Assembly: GCF_900108345.1 (NCBI RefSeq)
Contig: NZ_FNVV01000013.1
Span: forward strand, 532,944 to 596,943
Source: Bacteroides ndongoniae
GTDB taxonomy: Bacteria > Bacteroidota > Bacteroidia > Bacteroidales > Bacteroidaceae
Direction: 5' to 3'
Length of the DNA: 64,000 nt
Both the position numbers and the translations under genes were made by a program. Below, piece by piece: positions 26,030 to 34,382 of this stretch. Numbering within the stretch: the stretch's first letter is position 1; every line of letters begins with the position of its first letter. The notes beneath the pieces were generated by a model. The model was given only the letters and a program-made list of their open reading frames with translations, searched no databases and was not told the origin of the DNA.

Positions 26030-27187
26030 TTATCCATTGATGACGCTTTCGGCTACACGGCGCGCTTCGGCATCGGTGGCTACATAGTCTTCGTAGGTAG
26101 GTTTGCTGATGAAAGATACACGTTCCATGGTCTTTTCAATCACATCGCTCATGCCGAGGAAGGAGATGCGGTCGTGTAGGAAAGCGGCTACGCACACTTC
26201 GTTAGCTGCATTGACAATGCAGGGCATGTTTCCACTCCGGTGCAGGGCTTCGTAAGCCAAAGCCAAGTTACGGAAACGGGTGGTATCGGGTTGCTCGAAA
26301 GTCAGTTCCGTACATTTGGTGAAGTCCAGACGTGGGAACGAGGCGTGCAGACGGTCGGGATAGGAGAATGCGTACTGAATAGGCAGGCGCATGTCGGGCA
26401 TACCGAGCTGTGCTTTTACGGCACCGTCTTCAAACTGTACCATGCTGTGAATGACCGATTGCGGATGTACAACTACTTCTATCTGATCCGGGCGTACGCC
26501 GAACAACCATTTGGCTTCTATCACTTCAAATCCTTTGTTCATCATCGAAGCGGAATCAATGGTAATCTTGGCACCCATCTCCCAATTGGGATGATGCAGA
26601 GCCTGTTCTTTAGTCACTGTTTTCAGTTGCTCGTGAGTAAACGTGCGGAAGGGACCTCCCGACGCGGTAAGAATGACTTTCTCGATAGCGTTTCCGTTTT
26701 CACCAGCCAGACACTGGAACACGGCAGAGTGTTCCGAGTCGACAGGAAGAATGGATGTGCGGTTCATGCGTGCCAGGTCGTTGATCAGTTCACCTGCTAC
26801 GACGAGTGTCTCCTTGTTGGCCAAAGCGATGGTTTTACGGGCACGGATGGCGTTGATGGTAGGTTTCAGTCCGGCATAGCCCACCATCGCAGTCAGTACC
26901 ATGTCAACGGGTTTCTCGGCAACAATCTGGCAAAGAGCCTCTTCGCCGGCATATACCTTGATAGGCAGGTCGGCCAGTGCTTCTTTCAGTCGCGGATATT
27001 TCGACTCGTTGGCTATGACTACGGCTTCGGGCATAAACTTGCGCGCCTGTGCGATGAGTTCCTCGACACGGTTGTTGGCCGTCAGTATGTAGGCCTCGTA
27101 TTTGTCGGGGTGCTCTTCGATGACTTGCAGGGCTTGCGTCCCGATGGAGCCGGTAGAACCTAATATGGCAATCTGTTTCTTTATCAT
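26030..27187 (-). CDS. dxr: 1-Deoxy-D-xylulose 5-phosphate reductoisomerase
   Basis: First committed enzyme of the MEP isoprenoid pathway, converting DXP to MEP with NADPH and a divalent metal. At 385 residues it has the family length. The N-terminal NADPH site is LGSTGSIGTQALQVI (9-23). The metal and substrate region reads LPVDSEHSAVFQCL, with the following loop ASGGPFR and MGAKITIDSASMMNKG. It lies between the M23 peptidase gene and rseP on the same strand. Confidence 0.97.
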   Translation of the reverse strand: MIKKQIAILGSTGSIGTQALQVIEEHPDKYEAYILTANNRVEELIAQARKFMPEAVVIANESKYPRLKEALADLPIKVYAGEEALCQIVAEKPVDMVLTAMVGYAGLKPTINAIRARKTIALANKETLVVAGELINDLARMNRTSILPVDSEHSAVFQCLAGENGNAIEKVILTASGGPFRTFTHEQLKTVTKEQALHHPNWEMGAKITIDSASMMNKGFEVIEAKWLFGVRPDQIEVVVHPQSVIHSMVQFEDGAVKAQLGMPDMRLPIQYAFSYPDRLHASFPRLDFTKCTELTFEQPDTTRFRNLALAYEALHRSGNMPCIVNAANEVCVAAFLHDRISFLGMSDVIEKTMERVSFISKPTYEDYVATDAEARRVAESVING

Positions 27188-27251
27188 TTTCAGATTCGTT
27201 TTTTGAGTATTTCTCTATACTTATATATAATGTATATTTCAGTTGTTCGGT

Positions 27252-28118
27252 TTAGAATACAATGAATAATTCCGGATCGGCGGCCCTGCCCCTGTGCCAC
27301 AGCTCGAAGTGCAGATGCGGGCCAGTAGTCAATTGCCCGGTATTTCCTACCAGTGCAATGGCTTCGCCGCCTTTCACCTTATCGCCGCTTTTCTTGAGCA
27401 GCGAACCACAATGCTTATATATTGAAACGAACTCCTGGCTGTGTTGTATGGCTATCATGTACCCTGTTTCGGTGGTATAAGTGCTCAGAATGACCGTGCC
27501 GTCGAGGGTAGCCAAAACGCTTTCACCGGGATTGGCGGCAATGTCGGTGCCGAAGTGTTGTTGTTCGGCATCGAACTTGGCCGAAATCATACCACGGGTG
27601 GGGCGGTAGAAGATCAGTCCATCGGCTTCGGTGTGAGCGGTGATGTTGGTCAGGTTGTACTTTTCGGCCTCTTCATACTGTTTGCGGAAGTCGGTTTCGC
27701 GTTGGGTGCGTTCCATCAGCGAGTCCTCGCGGAGAATGGCCAGTGAGTCCATGGAACGTACGGTGTCGGCTTTGATTTTTCCCAGAAAGATGTCCTGGAT
27801 GTTCATGATGTAGAGGTTCTGCTGGTTGACCAATAACTGTAGGGAGTCTACCCGCAAGGCGTTTTCTACGACCTGTGCACGGACCTCACTGTTCATATAA
27901 CCGGGCAAATAGTTGCGCAGAGGTGTGGCTGCTATGATGAGGGCCGCAATCAGAAACAGGACAGTAAGTACGGAAAGCAGTACGGAGATGCCGTTCAGTT
28001 TGGACACGTGCAAACCGAAGACCTCTTCCAGCGTATTCTCGTTGATGACGGTCAGTTTGTACTTGAATTTGATGTCCTTCCAAAAGGCTTTTCTTCGTTT
28101 CCTGTTTTTCTTTATCAT
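27252..28118 (-). CDS. Membrane-anchored M23-family metallopeptidase
   Basis: Probable murein endopeptidase or amidase activator. It has 288 residues: a short basic N-terminus (KKNRKRRKAFWKD), one membrane anchor (about 40-66), a coiled-coil-like linker (about 80-150), then a LytM/M23 domain (about 155-288). The zinc ligands are His and Asp in HFGTDIAANPGE and the HxH in GPHLHFELW, so all appear present and an active enzyme is likely. It is followed by dxr and preceded by rimM in the same direction. Confidence 0.92.
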   Translation of the reverse strand: MIKKNRKRRKAFWKDIKFKYKLTVINENTLEEVFGLHVSKLNGISVLLSVLTVLFLIAALIIAATPLRNYLPGYMNSEVRAQVVENALRVDSLQLLVNQQNLYIMNIQDIFLGKIKADTVRSMDSLAILREDSLMERTQRETDFRKQYEEAEKYNLTNITAHTEADGLIFYRPTRGMISAKFDAEQQHFGTDIAANPGESVLATLDGTVILSTYTTETGYMIAIQHSQEFVSIYKHCGSLLKKSGDKVKGGEAIALVGNTGQLTTGPHLHFELWHRGRAADPELFIVF

Positions 28119-28172
28119 GATTCGATCCTGTTTATTCAGTATTGTTTTTTTGTAAACCAGGCTTTTCTCGTT

Positions 28173-28709
28173 TTATTCCTCTTCTGCTTCATCAAGGTTC
28201 AGCAGGCCTTGTGGCAAGTCTACCGTAATGACTTTATGCTGCTGGTCGATGTCGACGATAAAGTCTTCCTGTGCAGGAATGAGCAGTTCCTCTCCCTGGC
28301 GGTCTACGATGAAGAGGGTGTTGAGGGTAGAGTCGTCCACATCGGTTACTTCACCCAAGTGTCCGTGGTGTATTTCTTCCATACGGAACCCTACGAAGTA
28401 GTTCCACGTCAGTTCGTCCGGCGCAACCTGCTCGGCATGTTTTATGGGGAAGTAGACCTCAACGTTGGTGAACATGCGTGCCCGTTCGGCGGTATCGATT
28501 CCTTCGAGTTTCATCAGGGCTGTGGTGTCCGAACGGAAGCGGTACTCTTCGATGAAGAAGGGTACGAGGATGCCGTCCAACAGGCAGATGATGTATTCTG
28601 CTTCCACACGGTCGAAGATGTCGTCACTGAAGGTGAACTGCAATTCGCCGTGGATGCCGTGGGGCTTGTTGAATATACCTATTTTATATACTTCTTCTCG
28701 TTTGATCAT
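28173..28709 (-). CDS. rimM: Ribosome maturation factor RimM
   Basis: Binds ribosomal protein S19 and helps 16S rRNA 3'-domain maturation. It has 178 residues: an N-terminal beta-barrel ([18 protein letters not shown] at about 9-26) and a C-terminal PRC-barrel ([19 protein letters not shown], then the usual hydrophobic-acidic strand pattern). It starts 5 bp after murA stops, so it is cotranscribed and probably coupled. In many other bacteria rimM sits with rpsP and trmD, not with murA. Confidence 0.95.
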   Translation of the reverse strand: MIKREEVYKIGIFNKPHGIHGELQFTFSDDIFDRVEAEYIICLLDGILVPFFIEEYRFRSDTTALMKLEGIDTAERARMFTNVEVYFPIKHAEQVAPDELTWNYFVGFRMEEIHHGHLGEVTDVDDSTLNTLFIVDRQGEELLIPAQEDFIVDIDQQHKVITVDLPQGLLNLDEAEEE

Positions 28710-28714
28710 ATTGT

Positions 28715-30019
28715 TTATATTCTCGTTATCCGTGCTCCCAGTGCATTGAGTCGTCCTTCGATGTTCTGGTAGCCGCGGTCTATCTGTTCGATGTTGTGGA
28801 TGCGGCTGATGCCATCGGCACTCATGGCTGCTATCAGCAGGGCGATACCTGCCCGGATGTCGGGTGAAGTCAGATTGCCTCCGCGCAGCTTAAAGTTGTG
28901 GTTGTGACCGATGACAACGGCGCGATGCGGGTCGCAAAGGATGATTTGCGCTCCCATGTCTATCAGTTTGTCCACAAAGAACAAACGGCTTTCGAACATC
29001 TTCTGGTGGATGAGTACACTGCCTTTGGCCTGTGTGGCTACTACAAGCATCACACTGAGAAGGTCAGGAGTAAGTCCCGGCCACGTGGCATCGGCAATGG
29101 TCATGATGGAGCCGTCGATGAATGATTCTATTTCGTAACTGTCCTGAGCAGGAATGTAGATGTCGTCGCCCCGTTGCTCCATCTGGATGCCCAGTCGGCG
29201 GAAGCTGTAGGGAATAATGCCCAGATTCTGGTGCGACACGTTTTTGATGGTCAGTTCGCTTCCTGTCATGGCAGCCATTCCGATGAAGCTACCCACTTCG
29301 ATCATGTCGGGCAGTACGGTGTGTTCCGTTCCGTGCAGCTCTTCTACGCCTTCGATGGTGAGCAGGTTCGAGGCAATGCCTTCTATCCTGGCCCCCATAC
29401 GGTTCAGCATGCGGCACAGCTGTTGTACGTAAGGCTCGCATGCTGCGTTGTAAATGGTTGTTTTGCCTTTGGCCAGCACGGCAGCCATGACGATGTTGGC
29501 GGTACCGGTGACGGACGCTTCGTCGAGCAGCATGTAGGTGCCTTTCAACTCGCGGGCGGTAATCTCGAAGATTTCGCGCTTGTCGTTATAGGTGAAGTCG
29601 GCGCCCAGGTTCTGTATGCCGATGAAGTGTGTGTCCAGTCGGCGGCGTCCTATCTTGTCGCCTCCGGGTTTGGAAATCAACGCTCTGCCGAATCGTGCCA
29701 CCATGGGACCTACCAGCATGACAGAGCCACGCAGACTGGAGCATTTCTTCAGAAAGGCATCACTTTCCAGATAGTCCAAGTCGACGTTCTCGGCTTTGAA
29801 GCTGTAAGTATCTATTCCTTGCTTGGACACGGTGACGCCCATGTCGCGCATCAGTTGAATCAGATTGTTGACGTCCAGAATATCGGGGACGTTGTGCACG
29901 ATGATTTCCTCGGGTGTGAGCAGAGTGGCGCAGATAATCTCCAGTACCTCGTTTTTGGCTCCCTGGGGATAGATGTCGCCCGAAAGTCTGTGACCTCCTT
30001 CTATTACAAATGATGCCAT
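28715..30019 (-). CDS. murA: UDP-N-acetylglucosamine 1-carboxyvinyltransferase with Asp at the Cys115 position
   Basis: First committed step of peptidoglycan synthesis, transferring enolpyruvate from PEP to UDP-GlcNAc. It has 434 residues, the normal length, with the N-terminal KN pair (GAKNEVLEI, about 20-28) that contacts PEP. The active-site loop reads [12 protein letters not shown], so Asp121 replaces the Cys that most MurA enzymes carry and that fosfomycin alkylates. The same replacement is known in Mycobacterium and Chlamydia MurA and keeps activity while giving fosfomycin resistance. It lies between the DUF4290 gene and rimM. Confidence 0.96.
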   Translation of the reverse strand: MASFVIEGGHRLSGDIYPQGAKNEVLEIICATLLTPEEIIVHNVPDILDVNNLIQLMRDMGVTVSKQGIDTYSFKAENVDLDYLESDAFLKKCSSLRGSVMLVGPMVARFGRALISKPGGDKIGRRRLDTHFIGIQNLGADFTYNDKREIFEITARELKGTYMLLDEASVTGTANIVMAAVLAKGKTTIYNAACEPYVQQLCRMLNRMGARIEGIASNLLTIEGVEELHGTEHTVLPDMIEVGSFIGMAAMTGSELTIKNVSHQNLGIIPYSFRRLGIQMEQRGDDIYIPAQDSYEIESFIDGSIMTIADATWPGLTPDLLSVMLVVATQAKGSVLIHQKMFESRLFFVDKLIDMGAQIILCDPHRAVVIGHNHNFKLRGGNLTSPDIRAGIALLIAAMSADGISRIHNIEQIDRGYQNIEGRLNALGARITRI

Positions 30020-30035
30020 GGTGTTGCAGGGTATT

Positions 30036-30668
30036 TTAGTATTTCCGTTTATTATTGTTCCGGTTGTTATTGTTGTTCCGGTTGTTGTTATTATTAGCCT
30101 TGTTGGGACGGTAGTTCTGCTCGATGCGTTCGGCCATCAGGCGTACGATGTCGTCGGTCATTTGCAGTTTTCCGTTCGACAGTTCTAAAAGATCTTCGGC
30201 TATCTTGCGGTCGTCTACCGTGTCCTTGTTCCACGTCATGTAGTCCTTCTTCATGTGGTTGCAGATCAGGGCTACCAGATTGCGCTTCTCGTCGCCTTCG
30301 GGAAATTCGCAAGCTTTCTGGATCAGTATTTCCAGCGTGCGTCCGTAGTGGCGGTAGCGTATCTTGGTGTTGGGGTAGGGAACGGGCTCGGGTTTGTTGT
30401 CTAGCTTGTCCTTGCGGATGACTTCGAAAGGATAATCGATGTCGAGCTTGAAGTCGGACATGATGGCCAGGTGATCCCAAAGCTTGTGCTTGAAGTCGGG
30501 CACGTCGCGCAAGTGCGGGAACATACCTCCCATAATGTTGATGATGGTGTTGGCACAGCGTTGGCGCTCGGCACGGTTCTCGATGGTCAGAGCGTGGTCT
30601 ACCATGTTCTGGATGCTGCGTCCGTATTCGGGAAGAGGCATCCGTTTCTGTTGAGTGTTATATTGCAT
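30036..30668 (-). CDS. DUF4290-family protein
   Basis: A 210-residue soluble protein of a Bacteroidetes-specific family of unknown function. It begins MQYNTQQKRMPLPEYGRSIQ, the family's usual N-terminus, which is why the ATG at 30668 is chosen over the in-frame GTG at 30713. It ends in an Asn-rich, low-complexity tail (runs of N with R and K, about 190-210) that is likely disordered. It lies between tsaB and murA in a tight minus-strand operon, and could have a housekeeping role. Confidence 0.85.
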   Translation of the reverse strand: MQYNTQQKRMPLPEYGRSIQNMVDHALTIENRAERQRCANTIINIMGGMFPHLRDVPDFKHKLWDHLAIMSDFKLDIDYPFEVIRKDKLDNKPEPVPYPNTKIRYRHYGRTLEILIQKACEFPEGDEKRNLVALICNHMKKDYMTWNKDTVDDRKIAEDLLELSNGKLQMTDDIVRLMAERIEQNYRPNKANNNNNRNNNNNRNNNKRKY

Positions 30669-30722
30669 TTTGTTAATGGATAATTGACGTTGGGTAATGT
30701 CTTTTTCTTTCACGGCGTCGGC

Positions 30723-31415
30723 TTACAGCAACTTTTTGGGCATGCTGGCCACGAACTCTTTCAGGTAGAAGGGTTCGAAGTAGGCTACGTCCTTGAAGTC
30801 CTGTTCGGCTATAGCTTTTTCGGCTAGCGGAAACATCATGCTGGCCAGCGGACGGATGTCGTCAAGGAAGTGCGCGTTGGGATGAGTAATCTTCTCCTTG
30901 CACTTGGCGGCTCCGTCGCCGAAGAAGTATACGGGATGTTCGTTCAGAAATTCCGTGTACGAGTTTTCGTCCACAATGTCGGCGGCAATGTCGCGCACGG
31001 GTCTGAGGGCGCGGTCGTAAATGGCGGCATAAACTTCCATGCGGCGGGCGTCGATCATGGGGCACAGCAGGGCGTCGTCGGGCAGCTCGTCGTGATAGAG
31101 CAGCACGGGGGCACTAAGCACCTTCAGCGTAGGCAGGCCGATGAGTTTCAGGTCGCGTCCGTAGCACACGCCTTTGGCCATGGACACACCGATACGCAGG
31201 CCGGTGTACGAGCCTGGGCCGCAGCTGACGGCTACCGCATCGAGCGGCATGGCATGGCTGTCGGCAAACGACAGGGCTTCTTCGACAAATACTCCCAATG
31301 AAACGGCGTGAGATGGGCCGTTCAGGTCTTCTTTTGTAAATACGTTTTGTCCGTCTTCGCTGACTGCCACCGAGCAGGCGAAAGTAGACGTCTCAATATG
31401 TAAGATACATGACAT
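30723..31415 (-). CDS. tsaB: tRNA threonylcarbamoyladenosine biosynthesis protein TsaB
   Basis: Non-catalytic partner of TsaD in forming t6A37 on ANN-decoding tRNAs. It has 230 residues from the ATG at 31415; the longer ORF begins in a weak upstream context. It has the ASKHA fold, with the start MSCILHIETSTFACSVAV and the family pattern AVSCGPGSYTGLRIGVSMAK at about 65-84. It is the promoter-proximal gene of the run tsaB, DUF4290, murA, rimM, M23, dxr, rseP, and diverges from yicC. Confidence 0.94.
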   Translation of the reverse strand: MSCILHIETSTFACSVAVSEDGQNVFTKEDLNGPSHAVSLGVFVEEALSFADSHAMPLDAVAVSCGPGSYTGLRIGVSMAKGVCYGRDLKLIGLPTLKVLSAPVLLYHDELPDDALLCPMIDARRMEVYAAIYDRALRPVRDIAADIVDENSYTEFLNEHPVYFFGDGAAKCKEKITHPNAHFLDDIRPLASMMFPLAEKAIAEQDFKDVAYFEPFYLKEFVASMPKKLL

Positions 31416-31440
31416 AGTTTCTAATCTTTTAATCAGCAGA

Positions 31441-31488
31441 CAAAAATACATGATTATTTTCAGTATTTAAAATAATCGTGTAATTTTG
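31441..31488. promoter_or_regulatory. Divergent -7 boxes for tsaB (minus) and yicC (plus)
   Basis: The minus strand reads TATTTTTG (31448-31441) facing tsaB, and the plus strand reads TAATTTTG (31481-31488) facing yicC. Both fit TAnnTTTG; -33 elements are indistinct. Confidence 0.55.
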
Positions 31489-31508
31489 CGCAAAACTTAA
31501 GAAGCATT

Positions 31509-32387
31509 ATGATACAGTCAATGACGGGTTATGGCAAGGCAACAGTCGAACTGCCCGATAAAAAAGTGAACGTTGAGATAAAATCGCTTAACAGCAAGGC
31601 AATGGATTTGTCTACACGCATTGCCCCGCTTTACCGAGAGAAAGAGATGGAAATCCGTAACGAAATAGCCAAGACGCTGGAGCGCGGAAAGGTGGATTTC
31701 AGCTTATGGATTGAGAAGAAAGATGCCGAACAACTGGCTACTCCCATCAATCAGGAACTGGTGACGGCTTACTACAATCGGATAAAGGAAATATCGGCTG
31801 CGACGGGTATTCCCGAGCCCGAAGACTGGTTTGCAGCTTTGCTTCGCATGCCGGACGTGATGACCAAGAACGAGACGGTCGAGGTGACCGACGAGGAGTG
31901 GAGCGTGGTAGCTGCCGCCGTACGCGATGCTATCGGGCATCTGGTGGACTTCCGCAAGCAGGAAGGTGCCGCCCTCGAAAAGAAATTCCGTGAGAAAATA
32001 GCAAACATCACCCATCTGCTTGAAACCGTTGAGCCTTACGAGAAGGAACGGGTCGGAAAAATCAAGGATCGCATTACGGAAGCTTTGGAAAAAACACTGA
32101 GCGTGGATTACGACAAAAACCGTCTGGAGCAGGAACTCATCTACTACATCGAAAAGCTCGACATCAACGAAGAGAAACAACGTCTGGCCAATCACCTGAA
32201 ATACTTCATCAGCACGCTGGAAAACGGCAGCGGACAAGGCAAGAAGTTAGGATTCATCGCTCAGGAAATGGGGCGCGAAATCAATACGCTGGGCAGCAAG
32301 TCCAACCATGCCGAGATGCAGAAGATTGTCGTTCAGATGAAGGACGAACTGGAGCAGATCAAGGAACAGGTCCTGAACGTGATGTGA
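31509..32387 (+). CDS. yicC: YicC/YloC-family endoribonuclease-like protein
   Basis: Family member linked to RNA decay (YicC was shown to act as an endoribonuclease) and stationary-phase survival. It has 292 residues with the typical start MIQSMTGYGKA, a central helical region rich in Lys and Glu, and the conserved C-terminal part ending FIAQEMGREINTLGSKSNHA. It is the first gene of the plus-strand cluster yicC-gmk-small membrane protein-nadD; yicC next to gmk is a widely conserved pair. Confidence 0.93.
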   Translation: MIQSMTGYGKATVELPDKKVNVEIKSLNSKAMDLSTRIAPLYREKEMEIRNEIAKTLERGKVDFSLWIEKKDAEQLATPINQELVTAYYNRIKEISAATGIPEPEDWFAALLRMPDVMTKNETVEVTDEEWSVVAAAVRDAIGHLVDFRKQEGAALEKKFREKIANITHLLETVEPYEKERVGKIKDRITEALEKTLSVDYDKNRLEQELIYYIEKLDINEEKQRLANHLKYFISTLENGSGQGKKLGFIAQEMGREINTLGSKSNHAEMQKIVVQMKDELEQIKEQVLNVM

Positions 32388-32454
32388 TGGAAAGGAAGAA
32401 TTCTTCCTCTCTTAATTTAACTACTTAAATATTTTAATTCTTAATAGAATCGTT

Positions 32455-33018
32455 GTGGCTAAACTGATTATCTTTTCAGCCCCCTCGGGCTCGGGCAAGT
32501 CAACCATCATCAATTATCTGCTGACACAGAACCTGAATCTGGCTTTTTCCATATCGGCTACCAGCCGTCCGCCGCGCGGAACCGAACGCGACGGTGTAGA
32601 ATACTTTTTCCTGACGCCGGAAGAGTTTCGCCGTCGTATTGCAGACGATGAGTTTCTGGAGTACGAGGAGGTTTATCACGACCGCTTCTACGGCACGCTG
32701 AAAGCACAGGTCGAAAAGCAACTGGCCGACGGACAGAACGTGGTGTTCGACGTCGACGTTGTGGGCGGATGCAACATCAAGAAGTTCTATGGCGACCGTG
32801 CCTTGTCGGTATTCATCCAGCCGCCTTCGGTGGAAGAACTTCGTAGCCGCCTTGTAGGACGGGGCACCGATACGCCCGAAGTAATCGAAGACCGCGTGGC
32901 AAAGGCCCAGTACGAGCTTTCGTTTGCTCCGAAGTTCGACAAGGTGATTGTGAACGACGACTTGGAGAAGGCTAAAGCCGAAGCCTTGGAAGTAATCACT
33001 CAATTCCTGCAGTCATGA
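32455..33018 (+). CDS. gmk: Guanylate kinase
   Basis: Phosphorylates GMP to GDP with ATP in the cytoplasm. It has 187 residues with the P-loop SAPSGSGKST (8-17) and the GMP-binding region SATSRPPRGTERDGVEYFF. The start is GTG at 32455; no better ATG lies upstream in frame. Its TGA overlaps the ATG of the next small gene (ATGA), so translation is coupled. Confidence 0.96.
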   Translation: MAKLIIFSAPSGSGKSTIINYLLTQNLNLAFSISATSRPPRGTERDGVEYFFLTPEEFRRRIADDEFLEYEEVYHDRFYGTLKAQVEKQLADGQNVVFDVDVVGGCNIKKFYGDRALSVFIQPPSVEELRSRLVGRGTDTPEVIEDRVAKAQYELSFAPKFDKVIVNDDLEKAKAEALEVITQFLQS

Positions 33019-33254
33019 AGCCGTATATCGGAGGTTCAGGCAACCGGCCGGCGCCCTTATCGGAGCATCCGAAACAGAACAAGGTGTTATTGGTTATCAA
33101 CATTGTGCTCTGCCTTGCATCGATTGGTCTGGCGGTGGGCTACTACTGTTATTCGGATTACGAACTGACGGTATGCATGTTGCTCGTGGCGCTTGTCACA
33201 GGCTACAATGTCTTTATGGCATGGCGCACTTTGCGTGGCGGCAGGAAGAAATAG
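33015..33254 (+). CDS. Small two-span membrane protein
   Basis: A 79-residue protein overlapping the gmk stop by 4 bases (ATGA). Residues about 24-45 and 51-71 are hydrophobic and end in a positively charged tail (RTLRGGRKK). The N-terminal 20 residues are polar (KPYIGGSGNRPAPLSEHPKQ). I recognise no family. The tight coupling to gmk and the clean reading frame argue that it is real. Confidence 0.75.
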   Translation: MKPYIGGSGNRPAPLSEHPKQNKVLLVINIVLCLASIGLAVGYYCYSDYELTVCMLLVALVTGYNVFMAWRTLRGGRKK

Positions 33255-33303
33255 GGCATCGTGACGGACATCCTTGTTTAAATCTTCAATCTCAGTGAAA
33301 CAG

Positions 33304-33891
33304 ATGAACATCGGCATTTTCAGCGGCTCCTTCAATCCCGTTCATATCGGACATTTGGCTTTGGCCAACTACCTTTGCGAATACGAGGGACTGGACCAGG
33401 TATGGTTTATGGTCAGCCCCCGCAATCCGCTGAAAGAGGCCGACGAACTGATGGACGACTCGTTGCGTCTGAAGCTGGTTCAGCTTGCCGTCGAGGGCTA
33501 TCCTAAGTTTCGGGCGTCCGACTTCGAGTTTCGTTTGCCGCGGCCTTCGTACACGGTGCATACGCTCGACGAGCTTCGGCGTGCTTATCCTCAGCACGTC
33601 TTTCATCTGATTATCGGGTCGGACAACTGGCTACTGTTCCCGCGCTGGCGCGAGTCGGAACGTATTCTGGCCACTACTCCGCTCATCATATATCCGCGTC
33701 CGGGCTATCCGGTCGACCCACAGACACTTCCTCCGACGGTGAGGATGACATCGGCTCCCGTTTTCGAAATCAGCTCCACCTTTATCCGGCAAGCCATTGC
33801 TGAGGGACGCGACATCCGTTATTTCCTCCATCCGCGGGTGTACGAGGCGTTGTGCAAAGAGGATAATTGTACGGTTTCTCAAGCTGAGTAG
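33304..33891 (+). CDS. nadD: Nicotinate-nucleotide adenylyltransferase
   Basis: Makes nicotinate adenine dinucleotide from NaMN and ATP in NAD synthesis. It has 195 residues from the ATG at 33304, chosen because [20 protein letters not shown] is the family's N-terminus; the longer ORF begins at a TTG. The (H/T)xGH motif is HIGH (about 15-18), and the C-terminal [10 protein letters not shown] matches the ISxTxIR motif. It is the last gene of the yicC cluster. Confidence 0.95.
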   Translation: MNIGIFSGSFNPVHIGHLALANYLCEYEGLDQVWFMVSPRNPLKEADELMDDSLRLKLVQLAVEGYPKFRASDFEFRLPRPSYTVHTLDELRRAYPQHVFHLIIGSDNWLLFPRWRESERILATTPLIIYPRPGYPVDPQTLPPTVRMTSAPVFEISSTFIRQAIAEGRDIRYFLHPRVYEALCKEDNCTVSQAE

Positions 33892-34023
33892 CTGGAGTGA
33901 CAGAAGAACGCCTTCTTCACTTGTTCTCCTTTCAAAATGATAAAATTTAGTCGTATTGGCTGACACGGCCTTTTTCTGAAACTTCCGAAATAGAAGTTGA
34001 ACCGGACGAAAACTGCCTTTAAA

Positions 34024-34039
34024 CTGCATATATATGCAG
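34024..34039. repeat. 16-bp perfect palindrome
   Basis: CTGCATATATATGCAG is self-complementary. It lies in the 491-bp gene-free stretch after nadD and just before the 22-bp repeat array. It could be an operator or a small hairpin; nothing more can be said. Confidence 0.4.
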
Positions 34040-34059
34040 ATAATAGTCGAAAATAGTGT

Positions 34060-34191
34060 CTTTTGGAGGTGAAAATGCATGTCTGCTGCTTCCGGAATGC
34101 TTGTTCGGCTCTCGCAGATTGCTTGTTCCGCTTCTGTGGAATGCTTGTTTGGCTCGCCAACATTGCTTGTTGCGTTCGTCAACATGGTATT
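34060..34191. repeat. Degenerate 22-bp tandem repeat array (six units)
   Basis: Units of exactly 22 bp abut one another: 34082, 34104, 34126 and 34148 each end in TGCTTG, with decayed units at 34060 (ends TGCATG) and 34170. A typical unit contains GGCTC in the middle and ATTGCTTG at the end. The same 22-bp period and TTGCTTG ending appear in the array at 46296-46646. No ORF explains it, since a 22-bp period shifts frame in each unit. Confidence 0.8.
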
Positions 34192-34320
34192 TCGGAGCCG
34201 GAATCATGGCTTTTCCCCGTCAGGCGGATTGTTTTTCTTCTATTCTGAATGTCAATATTTCGCTATCGTGTTGTAGAAGAGACGGATGCGGAAAAACGCT
34301 TCGCAAAATGGAAACAAAAA

Positions 34321-34358
34321 CACCTGCGGCCGGAAATATCGCATTCTCGCCGCAGGTG
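34321..34358 (-). terminator. Terminator of the COG0523 gene
   Basis: A perfect 10-bp stem CACCTGCGGC / GCCGCAGGTG. On the minus strand it is followed by TTTTTGTTT, about 25 bp after the stop at 34383. Confidence 0.85.
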
Positions 34359-34382
34359 AAATACAAAGTGTCAAAATGTTAG

